The notes: a model not told the origin generated them from the sequence alone. Counted from the first letter of the stretch, positions 17,999 to 26,549 are shown. The stretch is 64,000 nucleotides of DNA from JAWPMT01 sp965601475 (GCA_965601475.1 OZ271832.1:4588001-4652000), one strand, 5' to 3'. Translations and numbers: made by a program.

Positions 17999-19115
17999 AA
18001 CCAAGAAGGTCGAGACTAAGAAAGACCTGAATGCATTTATAAAGTACCCGTTTAAGCTTTACAAGGACAACGACAATTGGGTTCCTCCATTGCTAATGGA
18101 TGAACGTACCGTACTGAGTCCCAAGAAGAACCCTGCCTTTGACCATAGTAAAGCGTCATTATGGTTAGCCCTGGATGAGCATGAAGAGATCGTAGGCAGA
18201 GTCGCGGGTATAGTTCACAATGCGGAAGCTGAGGAAGAAGGCCTCGTTCGTTTTGGATGGCTTGATTTCATCGATGATGAAGCCGTGAGCAAGCTGTTGA
18301 TCGATACGGTTTCTGAATGGGGAATTTCGCAGGGCCTAAAGGGTATCCATGGCCCGCTGGGCTTCACTGATATGGATTTTGAGGGCATGCTGGTGGAAGG
18401 TTTCGATACGCCGGGCACCATAGCAACCATCTACAACTATCCTTACTACCCTGAGCACCTCGAAAAACTGGGTTTTGAAAAGAGTACCGATTGGGTGGAG
18501 CTGCGGAGCACAGTGCCCTCAGAAGAGCCTAAGCGCGTAATAAGGAGAGGGGATATTGTTGAGAGTAGATTTCAATTCAAAAGCCTCAAGTTCAACAGTA
18601 AGAAAGAAGCCAAAAAGTATGGCCATGAATTATTCGAGGTATTGAATAAAGCATATGCCGAGCTCTACGGATTTCATCAGTTGACAGAAAAGCAGATACA
18701 GTTTTACATTGCGCAATATCTTGGGTTTGTGGTTACGGATCTGCTTAGCATTGTCGTCAACAAAGAAGGGCGTGTTGTCGGTTTCGCGATTACTATGCCA
18801 TCATTCACCAAAGCATTTCAAAAAGCAAAGGGTAGACTGTTTCCTTTTGGCTTTATCCACATTCTCAGAGCTTTGAAGAAGAATGATACTGCGGATATGT
18901 ACCTGATTGGTGTACTTCCCGAATACCAAAAATTTGGAGTCACAGCCATCATTTTCCGAGACCTGATCAAAGCTTTTATGAAAAGAGGTATCAAGACGGC
19001 ACTTACCAACCAAATGCTGGAGAGTAACCAGAATGTGCTGACACAATTCAATGAGTTTCAGGCGGACTCAGAGATTTATAAGCGAAGACGCTGTTATAAA
19101 AAAAGCATTGCATGA
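17991..19115 (+). CDS. GNAT-fold acyltransferase-like protein in SPT operon
   Basis: A 374-residue protein with a GTG start overlapping the SPT-like stop by 8 bp. The N-terminal half contains FIKYPFKLYKDNDNWVPPL, then GIHGPLGFTDMDFEGMLVEGFD and YNYPYYPEHLEKLGF, a pattern of the YghO-like family. The C-terminal half has a GNAT-like core: VVGFAITMPS, a motif-A-like VLPEYQKFGVTAIIFRDLI and TNQMLESNQNVLTQFNEF. A GNAT-fold N-acyltransferase is the ceramide synthase of Caulobacter, so this product is a candidate for N-acylating the long-chain base. That is inference from position and fold; no membrane segment is obvious. Confidence 0.65.
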   Translation: MYKTKKVETKKDLNAFIKYPFKLYKDNDNWVPPLLMDERTVLSPKKNPAFDHSKASLWLALDEHEEIVGRVAGIVHNAEAEEEGLVRFGWLDFIDDEAVSKLLIDTVSEWGISQGLKGIHGPLGFTDMDFEGMLVEGFDTPGTIATIYNYPYYPEHLEKLGFEKSTDWVELRSTVPSEEPKRVIRRGDIVESRFQFKSLKFNSKKEAKKYGHELFEVLNKAYAELYGFHQLTEKQIQFYIAQYLGFVVTDLLSIVVNKEGRVVGFAITMPSFTKAFQKAKGRLFPFGFIHILRALKKNDTADMYLIGVLPEYQKFGVTAIIFRDLIKAFMKRGIKTALTNQMLESNQNVLTQFNEFQADSEIYKRRRCYKKSIA

Positions 19116-19927
19116 GCAGATTTGAAGGGAAAAACTACTGGGCACTAATCCTGGGGGCCTCCAGCGGCATTGGTTTGGCTACTGCTAAAAAATTGGCCTA
19201 TGCTGGTATGAATCTCCTGTTAGTTTACCGGGAAAGACGTTCGCGCCAGGAAGAGGTCCGACAGGAGTATGAAGAACTCAAGTCCAATGGTATCCAAATC
19301 ATTGATTTCAATGCTGATGCTACCAATGCAGATAAGATCGAGGCACTGATCGCGGATATCGCCGCGCAAATCGGAAATGGAAAAATCAGGCTGTTGCTGC
19401 ACTCCATTGCTAAGGGCAACTTGAAAGTGATGACTTCTCCTCCGCCTCATGAAAAGATTGATTATCCGGCACAAACGCTGATACCATCTGACTTTGTGCT
19501 GACCAGTGAAAGCATGGCTTACAGCATAGTACCCTGGTTGAATGGTCTTGTTGACAAAGAGTTGTTAGCAGAGCGGTCCAGGGTGATCGCACTCACCAGC
19601 GCTGGCGACAAACGCGTGTGGAAGGGGTATGCGGCTGTTGCTTCGGCAAAAGCTGCTATGGAAGCAATCATAAAATATGTTGCCGTAGAATATGCACATT
19701 TGGGTGTCACATCCAACCTCATCGAGGCGGGAGTCACGGTGACTCCTTCTATGCAAATGATTCCAGGGAGTGCCCAGATCATAGAGAAAGTGAAAGATGT
19801 CCATCCCATGCGAAGAATGACGACCCCTGAAGACATTGCGAATACTGTCTTCCTGCTGGCCCAAGATGAGGCTGATTGGATTAATGGGGCACGATTGGTG
19901 GCTGATGGTGGAGAGAGCCTAATTTGA
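19112..19927 (+). CDS. enoyl-ACP reductase-like SDR
   Basis: A 271-residue short-chain dehydrogenase whose ATG overlaps the previous stop as ATGA. The N-terminal Rossmann segment is LGASSGIGLATAKKLAYAG. The catalytic pattern is Tyr-x6-Lys (Y173, K180 in GYAAVASAKAAMEA), as in FabI/FabL enoyl reductases, not the YxxxK of ketoreductases; LLHSIAKGN also matches FabI. It would reduce a trans-2-enoyl thioester. Its place in the SPT operon suggests work on the acyl chain of a dedicated lipid. A general FabI role cannot be excluded. Confidence 0.8.
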   Translation: MSRFEGKNYWALILGASSGIGLATAKKLAYAGMNLLLVYRERRSRQEEVRQEYEELKSNGIQIIDFNADATNADKIEALIADIAAQIGNGKIRLLLHSIAKGNLKVMTSPPPHEKIDYPAQTLIPSDFVLTSESMAYSIVPWLNGLVDKELLAERSRVIALTSAGDKRVWKGYAAVASAKAAMEAIIKYVAVEYAHLGVTSNLIEAGVTVTPSMQMIPGSAQIIEKVKDVHPMRRMTTPEDIANTVFLLAQDEADWINGARLVADGGESLI

Positions 19928-20026
19928 ATTGTATTTTCCTTATTTCTGCTAGCGCGAATTTTTTTTAAAAGTTTTCCAAATTCATTGGGGGTGCTTCGGG
20001 TTTAGGTTGCCTTTTAACGAAGTTAA

Positions 20027-20049
20027 GAATATTCCATTTGGAAATATTC
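20027..20049. promoter_or_regulatory. imperfect inverted repeat upstream of the ketosynthase operon
   Basis: Arms GAATATTCC and GGAAATATTC (one bulged A) surround ATTT, 95 bp upstream of the dehydratase ATG, in the 217-bp gap that separates the SPT-like operon from the ketosynthase operon. Nothing else recognisable is in the gap and no TAnnTTTG box was found. It could be an operator. Confidence 0.35.
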
Positions 20050-20144
20050 ACATTTGAGAACTACCGAAAAACCTAAGGAAGCACAATGATGTCAAGCACA
20101 TCGAGTTTTCTATTTAACGTACTCCGAACCAGCTGGAAAACTGT

Positions 20145-20588
20145 ATGGATCAGATAATCAGTCAGTTACCATACGAAGAGCCATTTTTGTTTGTGGAAAG
20201 CCTTGATCACCTTGACGAGGAAGGTGTGAGTGGTACATATACTTTCAAGGAAGATGAGTACTTCTATCAAGGGCATTTTCCAGGCAATCCATTGACCCCC
20301 GGTGTAATCCTCACCGAGGTGGCAGCACAGATCGGACTTGTCTCCCTTGGCATCTTTTTGATGGATGCCTCTCAGGAAAAGGATATTCTACCTGTTTTTT
20401 CATCTGCCAACGTGGATTTTCTCAAGCCAGTTTATCCGGGCGAAAAGGTGACGGTAAATTCTAAAAAACAATACTTCCGCTTTGGCAAATTGAAATGCCA
20501 TTTCGAGATGAAGAACGAACAAGAGGAAGTGGTGTGCAAGGGTGAACTTTCTGGAATGATCACGGAAAGGAGGAAAGATGCAGCCTAA
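20145..20588 (+). CDS. FabZ-like 3-hydroxyacyl-ACP dehydratase
   Basis: A 147-residue hot-dog-fold protein. The catalytic histidine is in GHFPGNPLTPGV (H44) and the conserved acid in TEVAAQIG (E58), as in FabZ. It removes water from 3-hydroxyacyl-ACP to give the 2-enoyl form. It overlaps the ketosynthase gene by 11 bp, so it is part of the dedicated operon. The housekeeping fabZ of Bacteroidota is usually fused to lpxC, which supports a specialised role here. Confidence 0.85.
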   Translation: MDQIISQLPYEEPFLFVESLDHLDEEGVSGTYTFKEDEYFYQGHFPGNPLTPGVILTEVAAQIGLVSLGIFLMDASQEKDILPVFSSANVDFLKPVYPGEKVTVNSKKQYFRFGKLKCHFEMKNEQEEVVCKGELSGMITERRKDAA

Positions 20589-21855
20589 GCGAGTAGTCAT
20601 CACCGGCATGGGAGTTGTAGCACCAAATGGTGTCGGATTGGAAGCGTTTGATCATGCCATTCAAAATGGTGTCTCAGGCATCCAGCGTTTCGCGGAATTT
20701 GCAGATATCAACTACCGATGCCAGATTGGAGGAAAACCCGAGTTATCTGAAGCTTATATTCAGGAGAAACTACCGCCATATATTGCGAGGAAAATAGCAA
20801 ATAAGGCTATTCAATATGCCTGCCTTGCAGGGCTTGAAGCCTGGGAAGATGCGGGCCTCACACCACTGAGTAAAGAAACTGACTATGAAACGGGAGCGGC
20901 ATTTGGGGCAGGAGCCCTAAGCCTTGATTCCTTCATTACGTCAAAAACAACAGCCATTGACGATGGCAACCATAAAATTCTGGGTGCGGCCACTATACCT
21001 CAGAGTATGAGTAGTGGTGCCAGCGCTTACCTGAATCAGCTTTTTGGATTTGGCAATCGCGTCATGAGCAACTCCTCGGCCTGTATTACAGGCTCAGAAG
21101 CTTTGGCTCAAGGTTTCGATTGGATTAGGCTGGGGAAAGCCAAACGGATGTTATGTGGTGGTACCGAAGGAGATGGCCGATACATTTGGGGGGCATTTGA
21201 TGCCATGCGCATCTTGTGTCATTCTTACAACGATGATCCTCAGGCCGGCTCAAGGCCAATGTCCAGCACACCCACAGGCTTTGTGCCCGGGTCAGGTGCT
21301 GCTGCGCTTATTCTTGAGGATCTCGATACCGCGATTGAGCGGGGTGCCAAGATATACGCTGAGGTCCTCGGATCTTATGTCAATACTGGAGGCCAGCGAC
21401 ATGGAGGTTCTATGACCGCGGCCAATCCCGAGGGAGTGGTTCGCTGCATCAAGGGATGTTTGGAAGATGCTGAGATTGCAGCAGAGGATGTTGATGTGAT
21501 CAATGGACATTTGACTTCAACCAAAGGGGATGTCGTGGAGATCAACAACTGGGTAAACGCCCTGGGTAGGAGCGGTAGCGATTTTCCCTATATCAATGCG
21601 ACCAAATCCATGATAGGACACTGCATAGGCGGTGCGGGAGCTATTGAACTTGTGGCTACAGTACTCGGTATGAAAGGCCAATATGTACATCCAAACCTCA
21701 ATCTGGAAGAAATACATCCAAGTATCCTCGAACAGGTGGATGCCGAGAAGATACCAACCAAGCGAATTGATAAAAAAATAGACATAGCGATCAAGTCAAA
21801 TTTTGGTTTTGGAGACTTGAACTGTTGTGTCGCCTTAAAGACCTGGAAAGAATAA
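20578..21855 (+). CDS. beta-ketoacyl-ACP synthase (FabF/KAS II-like)
   Basis: A 425-residue thiolase-fold condensing enzyme with the full Cys-His-His triad: C169 in SNSSACITGSEAL, H311 in NGHLTSTKGD and H348 in KSMIGHCIGGAGAIE. It elongates an ACP-bound acyl chain with malonyl-ACP. The start ATG lies inside the dehydratase gene (11-bp overlap). Two features differ from the housekeeping FabF pattern: NGHLTST in place of NAHGTST, and KSMIGHCIGG in place of KSMTGHLLGA. This supports a specialised condensing enzyme. Confidence 0.9.
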   Translation: MQPKRVVITGMGVVAPNGVGLEAFDHAIQNGVSGIQRFAEFADINYRCQIGGKPELSEAYIQEKLPPYIARKIANKAIQYACLAGLEAWEDAGLTPLSKETDYETGAAFGAGALSLDSFITSKTTAIDDGNHKILGAATIPQSMSSGASAYLNQLFGFGNRVMSNSSACITGSEALAQGFDWIRLGKAKRMLCGGTEGDGRYIWGAFDAMRILCHSYNDDPQAGSRPMSSTPTGFVPGSGAAALILEDLDTAIERGAKIYAEVLGSYVNTGGQRHGGSMTAANPEGVVRCIKGCLEDAEIAAEDVDVINGHLTSTKGDVVEINNWVNALGRSGSDFPYINATKSMIGHCIGGAGAIELVATVLGMKGQYVHPNLNLEEIHPSILEQVDAEKIPTKRIDKKIDIAIKSNFGFGDLNCCVALKTWKE

Positions 21856-21896
21856 AATGAACATAGGGAGATAACACTCCGTAACACAAAGTGCAT

Positions 21897-22157
21897 ATGA
21901 ATAGAGATAGCATACTTACCAAGATGAAAGAGTTGATTCAGCCATATGTTGGAGACAACTCTGCTTTTGAGAGCATGAACGAGAACTCTGATCTTGTCAA
22001 TGACCTGAAGATCAACTCTGCCCATATCGTAGATATCGTGTTGGATATCGAATCTGAGTTTGATATCATGATTGATGACCAATCTATCAATGATATGGTC
22101 TCTGTGGGTTCCAGCATCGATGTGATCGAGTCCAAATTGGCTGTTGCCGCTGGGTAA
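21897..22157 (+). CDS. acyl carrier protein (non-canonical)
   Basis: An 86-residue carrier protein starting at MNRDSILTKMKELI (an in-frame GTG two codons earlier is unlikely). The phosphopantetheine serine is S41 in DLKINSAHIVDIVLDIESEFDI, so the usual DSL motif is NSA here. Four-helix ACP spacing is kept. Its 3' end overlaps the phosphopantetheinyl transferase gene by 14 bp. It would hold the growing or finished chain for the ketosynthase, dehydratase and perhaps the SPT-like enzyme. Confidence 0.85.
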   Translation: MNRDSILTKMKELIQPYVGDNSAFESMNENSDLVNDLKINSAHIVDIVLDIESEFDIMIDDQSINDMVSVGSSIDVIESKLAVAAG

Positions 22158-22728
22158 TGATATCGTAGATCTGGCGCTGGCGTCAGCGCACAGACCTGCA
22201 TATTACGAACGTCAAAAAAAAGTAAGCTTTCACATCCATGAGTTGGAGATGCTGAAAGGTGTGGAGCAAAACTTCTGGCTGCTTTGGAGCATGAAAGAGT
22301 CTGCATTCAAGGCAGTCGTACAGGCGGGTCGACGGGATATACGTTTCAACCCCATGGACTTCGTTTTGGCGAAATTCTCCGAAGGACAGGAAAAGCATAC
22401 GTATGCAATCGATTGCAATGGATATAGCTTTACTGGCTATTCCGTATGCACGCCCTCCTATGTCTATTCCTTAAGCTACTCTCCAGGCATGACTTTCGTT
22501 GATGCCATCTCAGAAACAGTCAGTGATCAATACCGTGAACAATCCGGTGAGGTTAGAGCATTGGCGTGTGAGGCCTATTCCCAGGTGCAACAAATAGATG
22601 CAGCCCAGGTAAGTACAGGAAAGGATGAGGATCAAATACCTTTTTTTACCATCAACCAGGTAAGGCAAGCCACTAACCTTACATTTTCGCACCATGGCCG
22701 CTTTCTGGCCTATGCATTTTCCCTATGA
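22144..22728 (+). CDS. 4'-phosphopantetheinyl transferase superfamily protein
   Basis: A 194-residue enzyme with a TTG start inside the ACP gene (14-bp overlap). Motifs are LGNDIVDL near the N terminus (Mg-binding Asp) and WSMKESAFKA (WxxKE), the two hallmarks of Sfp/AcpS-type transferases. It moves phosphopantetheine from CoA to the serine of an apo carrier, very probably the adjacent ACP. The overlap on both sides (its end overlaps the next ATG as ATGA) points to tight coupling. Confidence 0.85.
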   Translation: MPLGNDIVDLALASAHRPAYYERQKKVSFHIHELEMLKGVEQNFWLLWSMKESAFKAVVQAGRRDIRFNPMDFVLAKFSEGQEKHTYAIDCNGYSFTGYSVCTPSYVYSLSYSPGMTFVDAISETVSDQYREQSGEVRALACEAYSQVQQIDAAQVSTGKDEDQIPFFTINQVRQATNLTFSHHGRFLAYAFSL

Positions 22729-23690
22729 AGAACAAGGTATTGATAACGGGGGCAAACGGTTTTGTCGGGCGACACCTGATTGAACGCGCACTTCAAGACG
22801 ACTATGATGTTGTTGCGGCCGTGCGTGAATCCAGCGATGTAGCGCGCATTGAGGATCTGCCTTGCAAAATTGTACGTATCAACTATGGTTCGTCCAAGTC
22901 CATCTCAACAACCCTTGCTGCAGAAGGGCATTTTGAGTACGTCATTCACAATGCAGGAGTCACTCAGGCCATAGATTTGGAGGCCTATCGGTCAGGAAAT
23001 GTGGAGGTAACGAGAAACCTGTTGCGGGCCCTGCAGGACCGTTCACTGCTCACTTCAAACTTCGTGTACATTTCTAGTCTCGCAGCCCGAGGACCCAACT
23101 ACCAGGGTTATGATGATCCCATTTCGGACTATGGCAAAAGTAAATTCGAAGCCGAGCAAGTAGTGAAGGACAGCCAACTCCCTTTTGTAATTATTCGACC
23201 CACGGCTGTGTTTGGAAGCGGCGATAAGGCATTTCTCGAGTTGGTCAAAATCATAAAGGGCGGCATCAGCCTGACCATTGGAAGTAAGAAGCAACAGCTG
23301 ACCTTTGTGCATGGCGTGGACCTGGCCAAAATCGTTTTCGAGGCGAAAGCCTTTACAGGCAAAACCTTCTATGCCTCGGACGGTAACTTATATCCACAGA
23401 CGGAATTGGTCATGACTATAAAATCACTGCTGGCTAAGCAATTCACATTGCCGGTTCACATACCTACAGGCCTTGTGAAAGCCGTCTCTCTGGGAATCAA
23501 TGGCATATACAACCATGTGCTCAATCGCTCATGGCACTATAATCCACCGAAAGTTCGGGAACTCACAGCCACTGATTGGTCTATCCATGACCATCCTGAT
23601 CAAAAATTATTGAATTTTGCACCCGAGTATAGCCTGCGATCTGGTTTTGCGGAGGCGATAGAATATTACAAAAAAAATGGTTGGCTCTAG
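22725..23690 (+). CDS. extended SDR, NAD-dependent epimerase/dehydratase family
   Basis: A 321-residue extended short-chain dehydrogenase. The nucleotide-binding TGANGFVGRHLIERAL is at the N terminus and the catalytic pair is Y136/K140 in DYGKSKFEAE. FVYISSLAARGP and VIIRPTAVFGSG are typical. It starts by ATGA overlap with the transferase gene. Caulobacter CerR, which reduces the ceramide-pathway ketone, also belongs to the extended SDRs, so a 3-ketoreductase role is plausible; sugar-nucleotide chemistry is less likely in this setting. This is inference by analogy. Confidence 0.75.
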   Translation: MKNKVLITGANGFVGRHLIERALQDDYDVVAAVRESSDVARIEDLPCKIVRINYGSSKSISTTLAAEGHFEYVIHNAGVTQAIDLEAYRSGNVEVTRNLLRALQDRSLLTSNFVYISSLAARGPNYQGYDDPISDYGKSKFEAEQVVKDSQLPFVIIRPTAVFGSGDKAFLELVKIIKGGISLTIGSKKQQLTFVHGVDLAKIVFEAKAFTGKTFYASDGNLYPQTELVMTIKSLLAKQFTLPVHIPTGLVKAVSLGINGIYNHVLNRSWHYNPPKVRELTATDWSIHDHPDQKLLNFAPEYSLRSGFAEAIEYYKKNGWL

Positions 23691-23704
23691 GCCACTGATG
23701 ATTG

Positions 23705-25366
23705 ATGAAAGTTCTATTACTGTTTCTTAAGACATCCCTGAGGGACTTTGCGGTCGCTGTATTTTCTGGTGTTGCCGCTGGTTTATGTCTCACGGGAATG
23801 ATCGCGTTGATTCACCAGGGTATCAATACTGAGCTGGCGAATTTCGATTTTCTGGTGATAGCATTCCTGGCCATGTGGCTCGTCTATGGGATGACCAGCG
23901 TATTGACAACCTACATGATCACAAAGCTGAGCCAGGATGTTGTTCTGGACATGCGGATCAATCTGAGCCAAAAAATCATGAAGGCGTCGTTCAAGGAAAT
24001 GGAGCGGAAGCAAGACCAATTGCTCACGATCCTTACAGATGACATTTATACCATCAACGACTTTGTCAATAGGCTACCGAATATCGTGACAAGTGTCGCC
24101 ATGATATTGGGTTGTGTAGTGTATATGGCCTTTATTTCCTGGGAGTTGATCCTGATATTTCTGCTTTTGTTCACAGGGGCCTATTACATGGCCAAGCAAC
24201 CCCTGAACAACTTCAAGTATAAAATGCGTCAAAGCCGCGATACCCAGAAGGATTTAGTCGGCCACTTCAAGAGCCTGGTTTTCGGGCTCAAAGAACTTCT
24301 GTTGAGTATTCGCTTGCGCAAAGGATTCATGGAGCGCGTTTTGTTGCCTTCAGCCAGGGATCAGCGGGAATTCAATCTATGGGCCCGGTTATGGATTTCT
24401 GTCTTCTCGCGCGCCGCCGAAATGGTCTTGTTGCTGGGCTTTGGTTTGTTGCTCGTGGGCATCTACAAATACCAGATCGTAAGCTTTGAAACACTGGGGC
24501 AATTTTTGATGATATCCCTTTTCACGCTTTCTCCATTATCTAATATTGGCAGCTTTTTACCCTTCATAGGCAAGGCAGATGTCGCGCTTTCTCAGATCAA
24601 CGAAACAGGCCTGGCGCTGGAAAAAGCAGCCATCAACCGTACGGAAGATCGACCACAATTTGATACCTCTAACGGGCAATACCTCAATCTCAAGGACATT
24701 ACCTACACCTATTTCCATGAGGGTGAAGACAAGTTCTTTCAGCTTGGACCCATTTCTCTGGAGATCCAAAAAGGTGAGATGGTCTATCTCCTGGGAGGCA
24801 ATGGCAGTGGCAAGAGTACCCTGGCCAAGATCATTTGCGGTCTCTATATTCCGGAAACCGGATATGTCAGAATAGGGGATACACCTGTGAAGAAAGGAAA
24901 CCTGGATGCTTACAGGGAAAACTTCAATGCCATATTCACCGATTTCTATCTTTTTGATCAGTTGGACCACCTGGATTCGGGTGAACTCAAAGACGATGTA
25001 GAGCGCTACCTGAAGCTCCTGGAACTGGATAAGAAAGTCAAGATCAAAGACAACAAACTTTCAACAACTTCGCTTTCCACAGGTCAAAGAAAAAGACTTG
25101 CCTTACTGCTTTCATATCTGGACGATAAGCCCTTCTATGTGTTCGACGAATGGGCTGCCAGTCAGGATCCCTATTACAAGGAAGTCTTTTACAGGACTTT
25201 ACTTCCGGAATTGAGAGCGAAGGGCAAAACCCTTTTGGTCATTACTCATGATGAAAAGTATTTTGACGGTGCAGACAAGTTCATCATGCTACAGGATGGA
25301 AAAATGCTGGATCTCGACTCGCACGAAGACTTACTTGCCATCTACAACAAGGGCATTAGCGCGTAG
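23705..25366 (+). CDS. SyrD/PvdE-like ABC exporter (fused TMD-NBD)
   Basis: A 553-residue half transporter of the cyclic-peptide-export type, started at the ATG 14 bp after the SDR stop (a TTG one codon earlier is in frame). About six membrane helices fill residues 10-300. The ATPase domain has Walker A GGNGSGKST (near 364), signature LSTGQRKRLALLLSY (near 457), Walker B FYVFDEWAA (near 480) and the H-loop VITHDE. As the last gene of the lipid cluster it may flip or export the lipid product. Export of a peptide is the family default, but no peptide synthetase is present. Confidence 0.8.
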   Translation: MKVLLLFLKTSLRDFAVAVFSGVAAGLCLTGMIALIHQGINTELANFDFLVIAFLAMWLVYGMTSVLTTYMITKLSQDVVLDMRINLSQKIMKASFKEMERKQDQLLTILTDDIYTINDFVNRLPNIVTSVAMILGCVVYMAFISWELILIFLLLFTGAYYMAKQPLNNFKYKMRQSRDTQKDLVGHFKSLVFGLKELLLSIRLRKGFMERVLLPSARDQREFNLWARLWISVFSRAAEMVLLLGFGLLLVGIYKYQIVSFETLGQFLMISLFTLSPLSNIGSFLPFIGKADVALSQINETGLALEKAAINRTEDRPQFDTSNGQYLNLKDITYTYFHEGEDKFFQLGPISLEIQKGEMVYLLGGNGSGKSTLAKIICGLYIPETGYVRIGDTPVKKGNLDAYRENFNAIFTDFYLFDQLDHLDSGELKDDVERYLKLLELDKKVKIKDNKLSTTSLSTGQRKRLALLLSYLDDKPFYVFDEWAASQDPYYKEVFYRTLLPELRAKGKTLLVITHDEKYFDGADKFIMLQDGKMLDLDSHEDLLAIYNKGISA

Positions 25367-25468
25367 TTTCGTCGCAGGTTTAACCAATACTTCATACCAA
25401 ATCAGTGGGAAGTAAGAGATAGGATGACTAACTTAAGGGTTATCCAAAAAAAGTAAACCACTGACACG

Positions 25469-25819
25469 ATGGGAAAACCAAAATTCGAGATTTTCAAGGG
25501 AAAGGACGATCATTTCTTTTTTCACCTAAAGGCCGGAAACGGCGAAGTCATCCTGGCAAGCCAGGGCTACACAGCTAAGGCAAGTTGCAAGAACGGCGTG
25601 GACTCTGTGGCTACAAATGCTGCAGATGAGGCCAATTTCGAGAAGAAGGAAGCCAAAGACGGGCGACATTATTTTGTGTTGCACGCCGCGAATACGCAAA
25701 TCATAGGCAACAGCCAAATGTATACAACTACATCAGCAAGAGATCACGGAATAAAATCGGTACATACCAATGCTACCGAAGCGGAGATAATCGATTTGAC
25801 TAAAAAGGTAGAAGCCTGA
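25469..25819 (+). CDS. DUF1508/YegP-like protein
   Basis: A 116-residue small soluble protein made of two tandem DUF1508 units: KFEIFKGKDDHFFFHLKAGNGEVILASQGY followed by a second unit with YFVLHAANTQIIGNSQMY. Each unit ends with a GVDSV/GIKSV-type segment. E. coli YegP is the familiar homologue; the function is unknown. It has its own terminator. Confidence 0.85.
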   Translation: MGKPKFEIFKGKDDHFFFHLKAGNGEVILASQGYTAKASCKNGVDSVATNAADEANFEKKEAKDGRHYFVLHAANTQIIGNSQMYTTTSARDHGIKSVHTNATEAEIIDLTKKVEA

Positions 25820-25840
25820 CCCGTCAAGATGAGATAAGAA

Positions 25841-25867
25841 GGAAGCCCCGAAAGGCTTCCTTTTTTT
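25841..25867 (+). terminator. rho-independent terminator after the DUF1508 gene
   Basis: A 7-bp stem GGAAGCC / GGCTTCC closes a CCGAAA loop and is followed by seven T residues, overlapping the stop of the convergent reductase gene. Confidence 0.9.
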
Positions 25868-26402
25868 ATGTTCTGACCTTTTCATAGGTTAAGAATTGTA
25901 AGCCATCCTCAAAGGACATCCGCTCCGAGAGCTGCCAACGATGGCTTTCGCTTATGCCTGAAAACAAAGGTGTACCTCCTCCCAAAACAATGGGGTTGAG
26001 TTTGATCTTTAGCCGGTCGATGACACCCTCATTGAGTAACCAACCCGCAAACGTGCCACCACCACACAAATAGATGTCGGTAGTGGCTTCAGACCGAACC
26101 CGCTCTAAAGCGTCCAATTCATAAGGAATCACCTCGACTTTTTCATGCGGCGAAGTAAATGACAAGCTGCTTGAGAAAATATAGTGATGCATGTGTGGAT
26201 AAGCCGGTTGACCCGGTTCGAGACCAAATTGATAGCCGAACTCATATGTCTTGCGGCCCATGATGACGGTTTGGAACTGTTGCAGATCTGCGAAGTACTG
26301 ATCTACCGCAGGTCCCTGTTGTACAAATGCGCTGATGTCATTATCTGGTCCGGCAATATAGCCGTCCAACGACACCGCGACGTAATACACGATACGTTGC
26401 AT
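25866..26402 (-). CDS. dihydrofolate reductase family protein (RibD C-terminal-like)
   Basis: A 178-residue NADPH-binding reductase-like protein. MQRIVYYVAVSLDGYIAG is the typical start, FQTVIMGRKTYEFGY and IYLCGGGTFAGWLL are conserved, and VLGGGTPLF matches the RibD-C/YyaP group. True folate reductase activity is unlikely for this subgroup. Convergent with the DUF1508 gene. Confidence 0.85.
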   Translation of the reverse strand: MQRIVYYVAVSLDGYIAGPDNDISAFVQQGPAVDQYFADLQQFQTVIMGRKTYEFGYQFGLEPGQPAYPHMHHYIFSSSLSFTSPHEKVEVIPYELDALERVRSEATTDIYLCGGGTFAGWLLNEGVIDRLKIKLNPIVLGGGTPLFSGISESHRWQLSERMSFEDGLQFLTYEKVRT

Positions 26403-26541
26403 AGTGTTTGAGATTTAAGCTTTGGAAAAGATTTGACGGTACGAAAAGTACCATTTAGATCATCTGGGGTCCGGTCTAATCAGGACACTGTATTGTAGGA
26501 GAATTGATGATCTTGGAGTGAATTATCTGATCATGATGTGG

Positions 26542-26549
26542 CAAATATA
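26542..26549 (-). promoter_or_regulatory. candidate TAnnTTTG (-7) box
   Basis: The minus strand reads TATATTTG, 139 nt upstream of the reductase start. It is the only such box on this strand in the 310-bp stretch from 26403 to 26711, which otherwise shows no gene. Confidence 0.25.

Noticed and set aside
20088..20159. 23-codon ORF overlapping the dehydratase start
   Set aside because: It begins in the leader and ends inside the dehydratase gene in another frame. It could be a leader peptide, but nothing in its sequence supports this.
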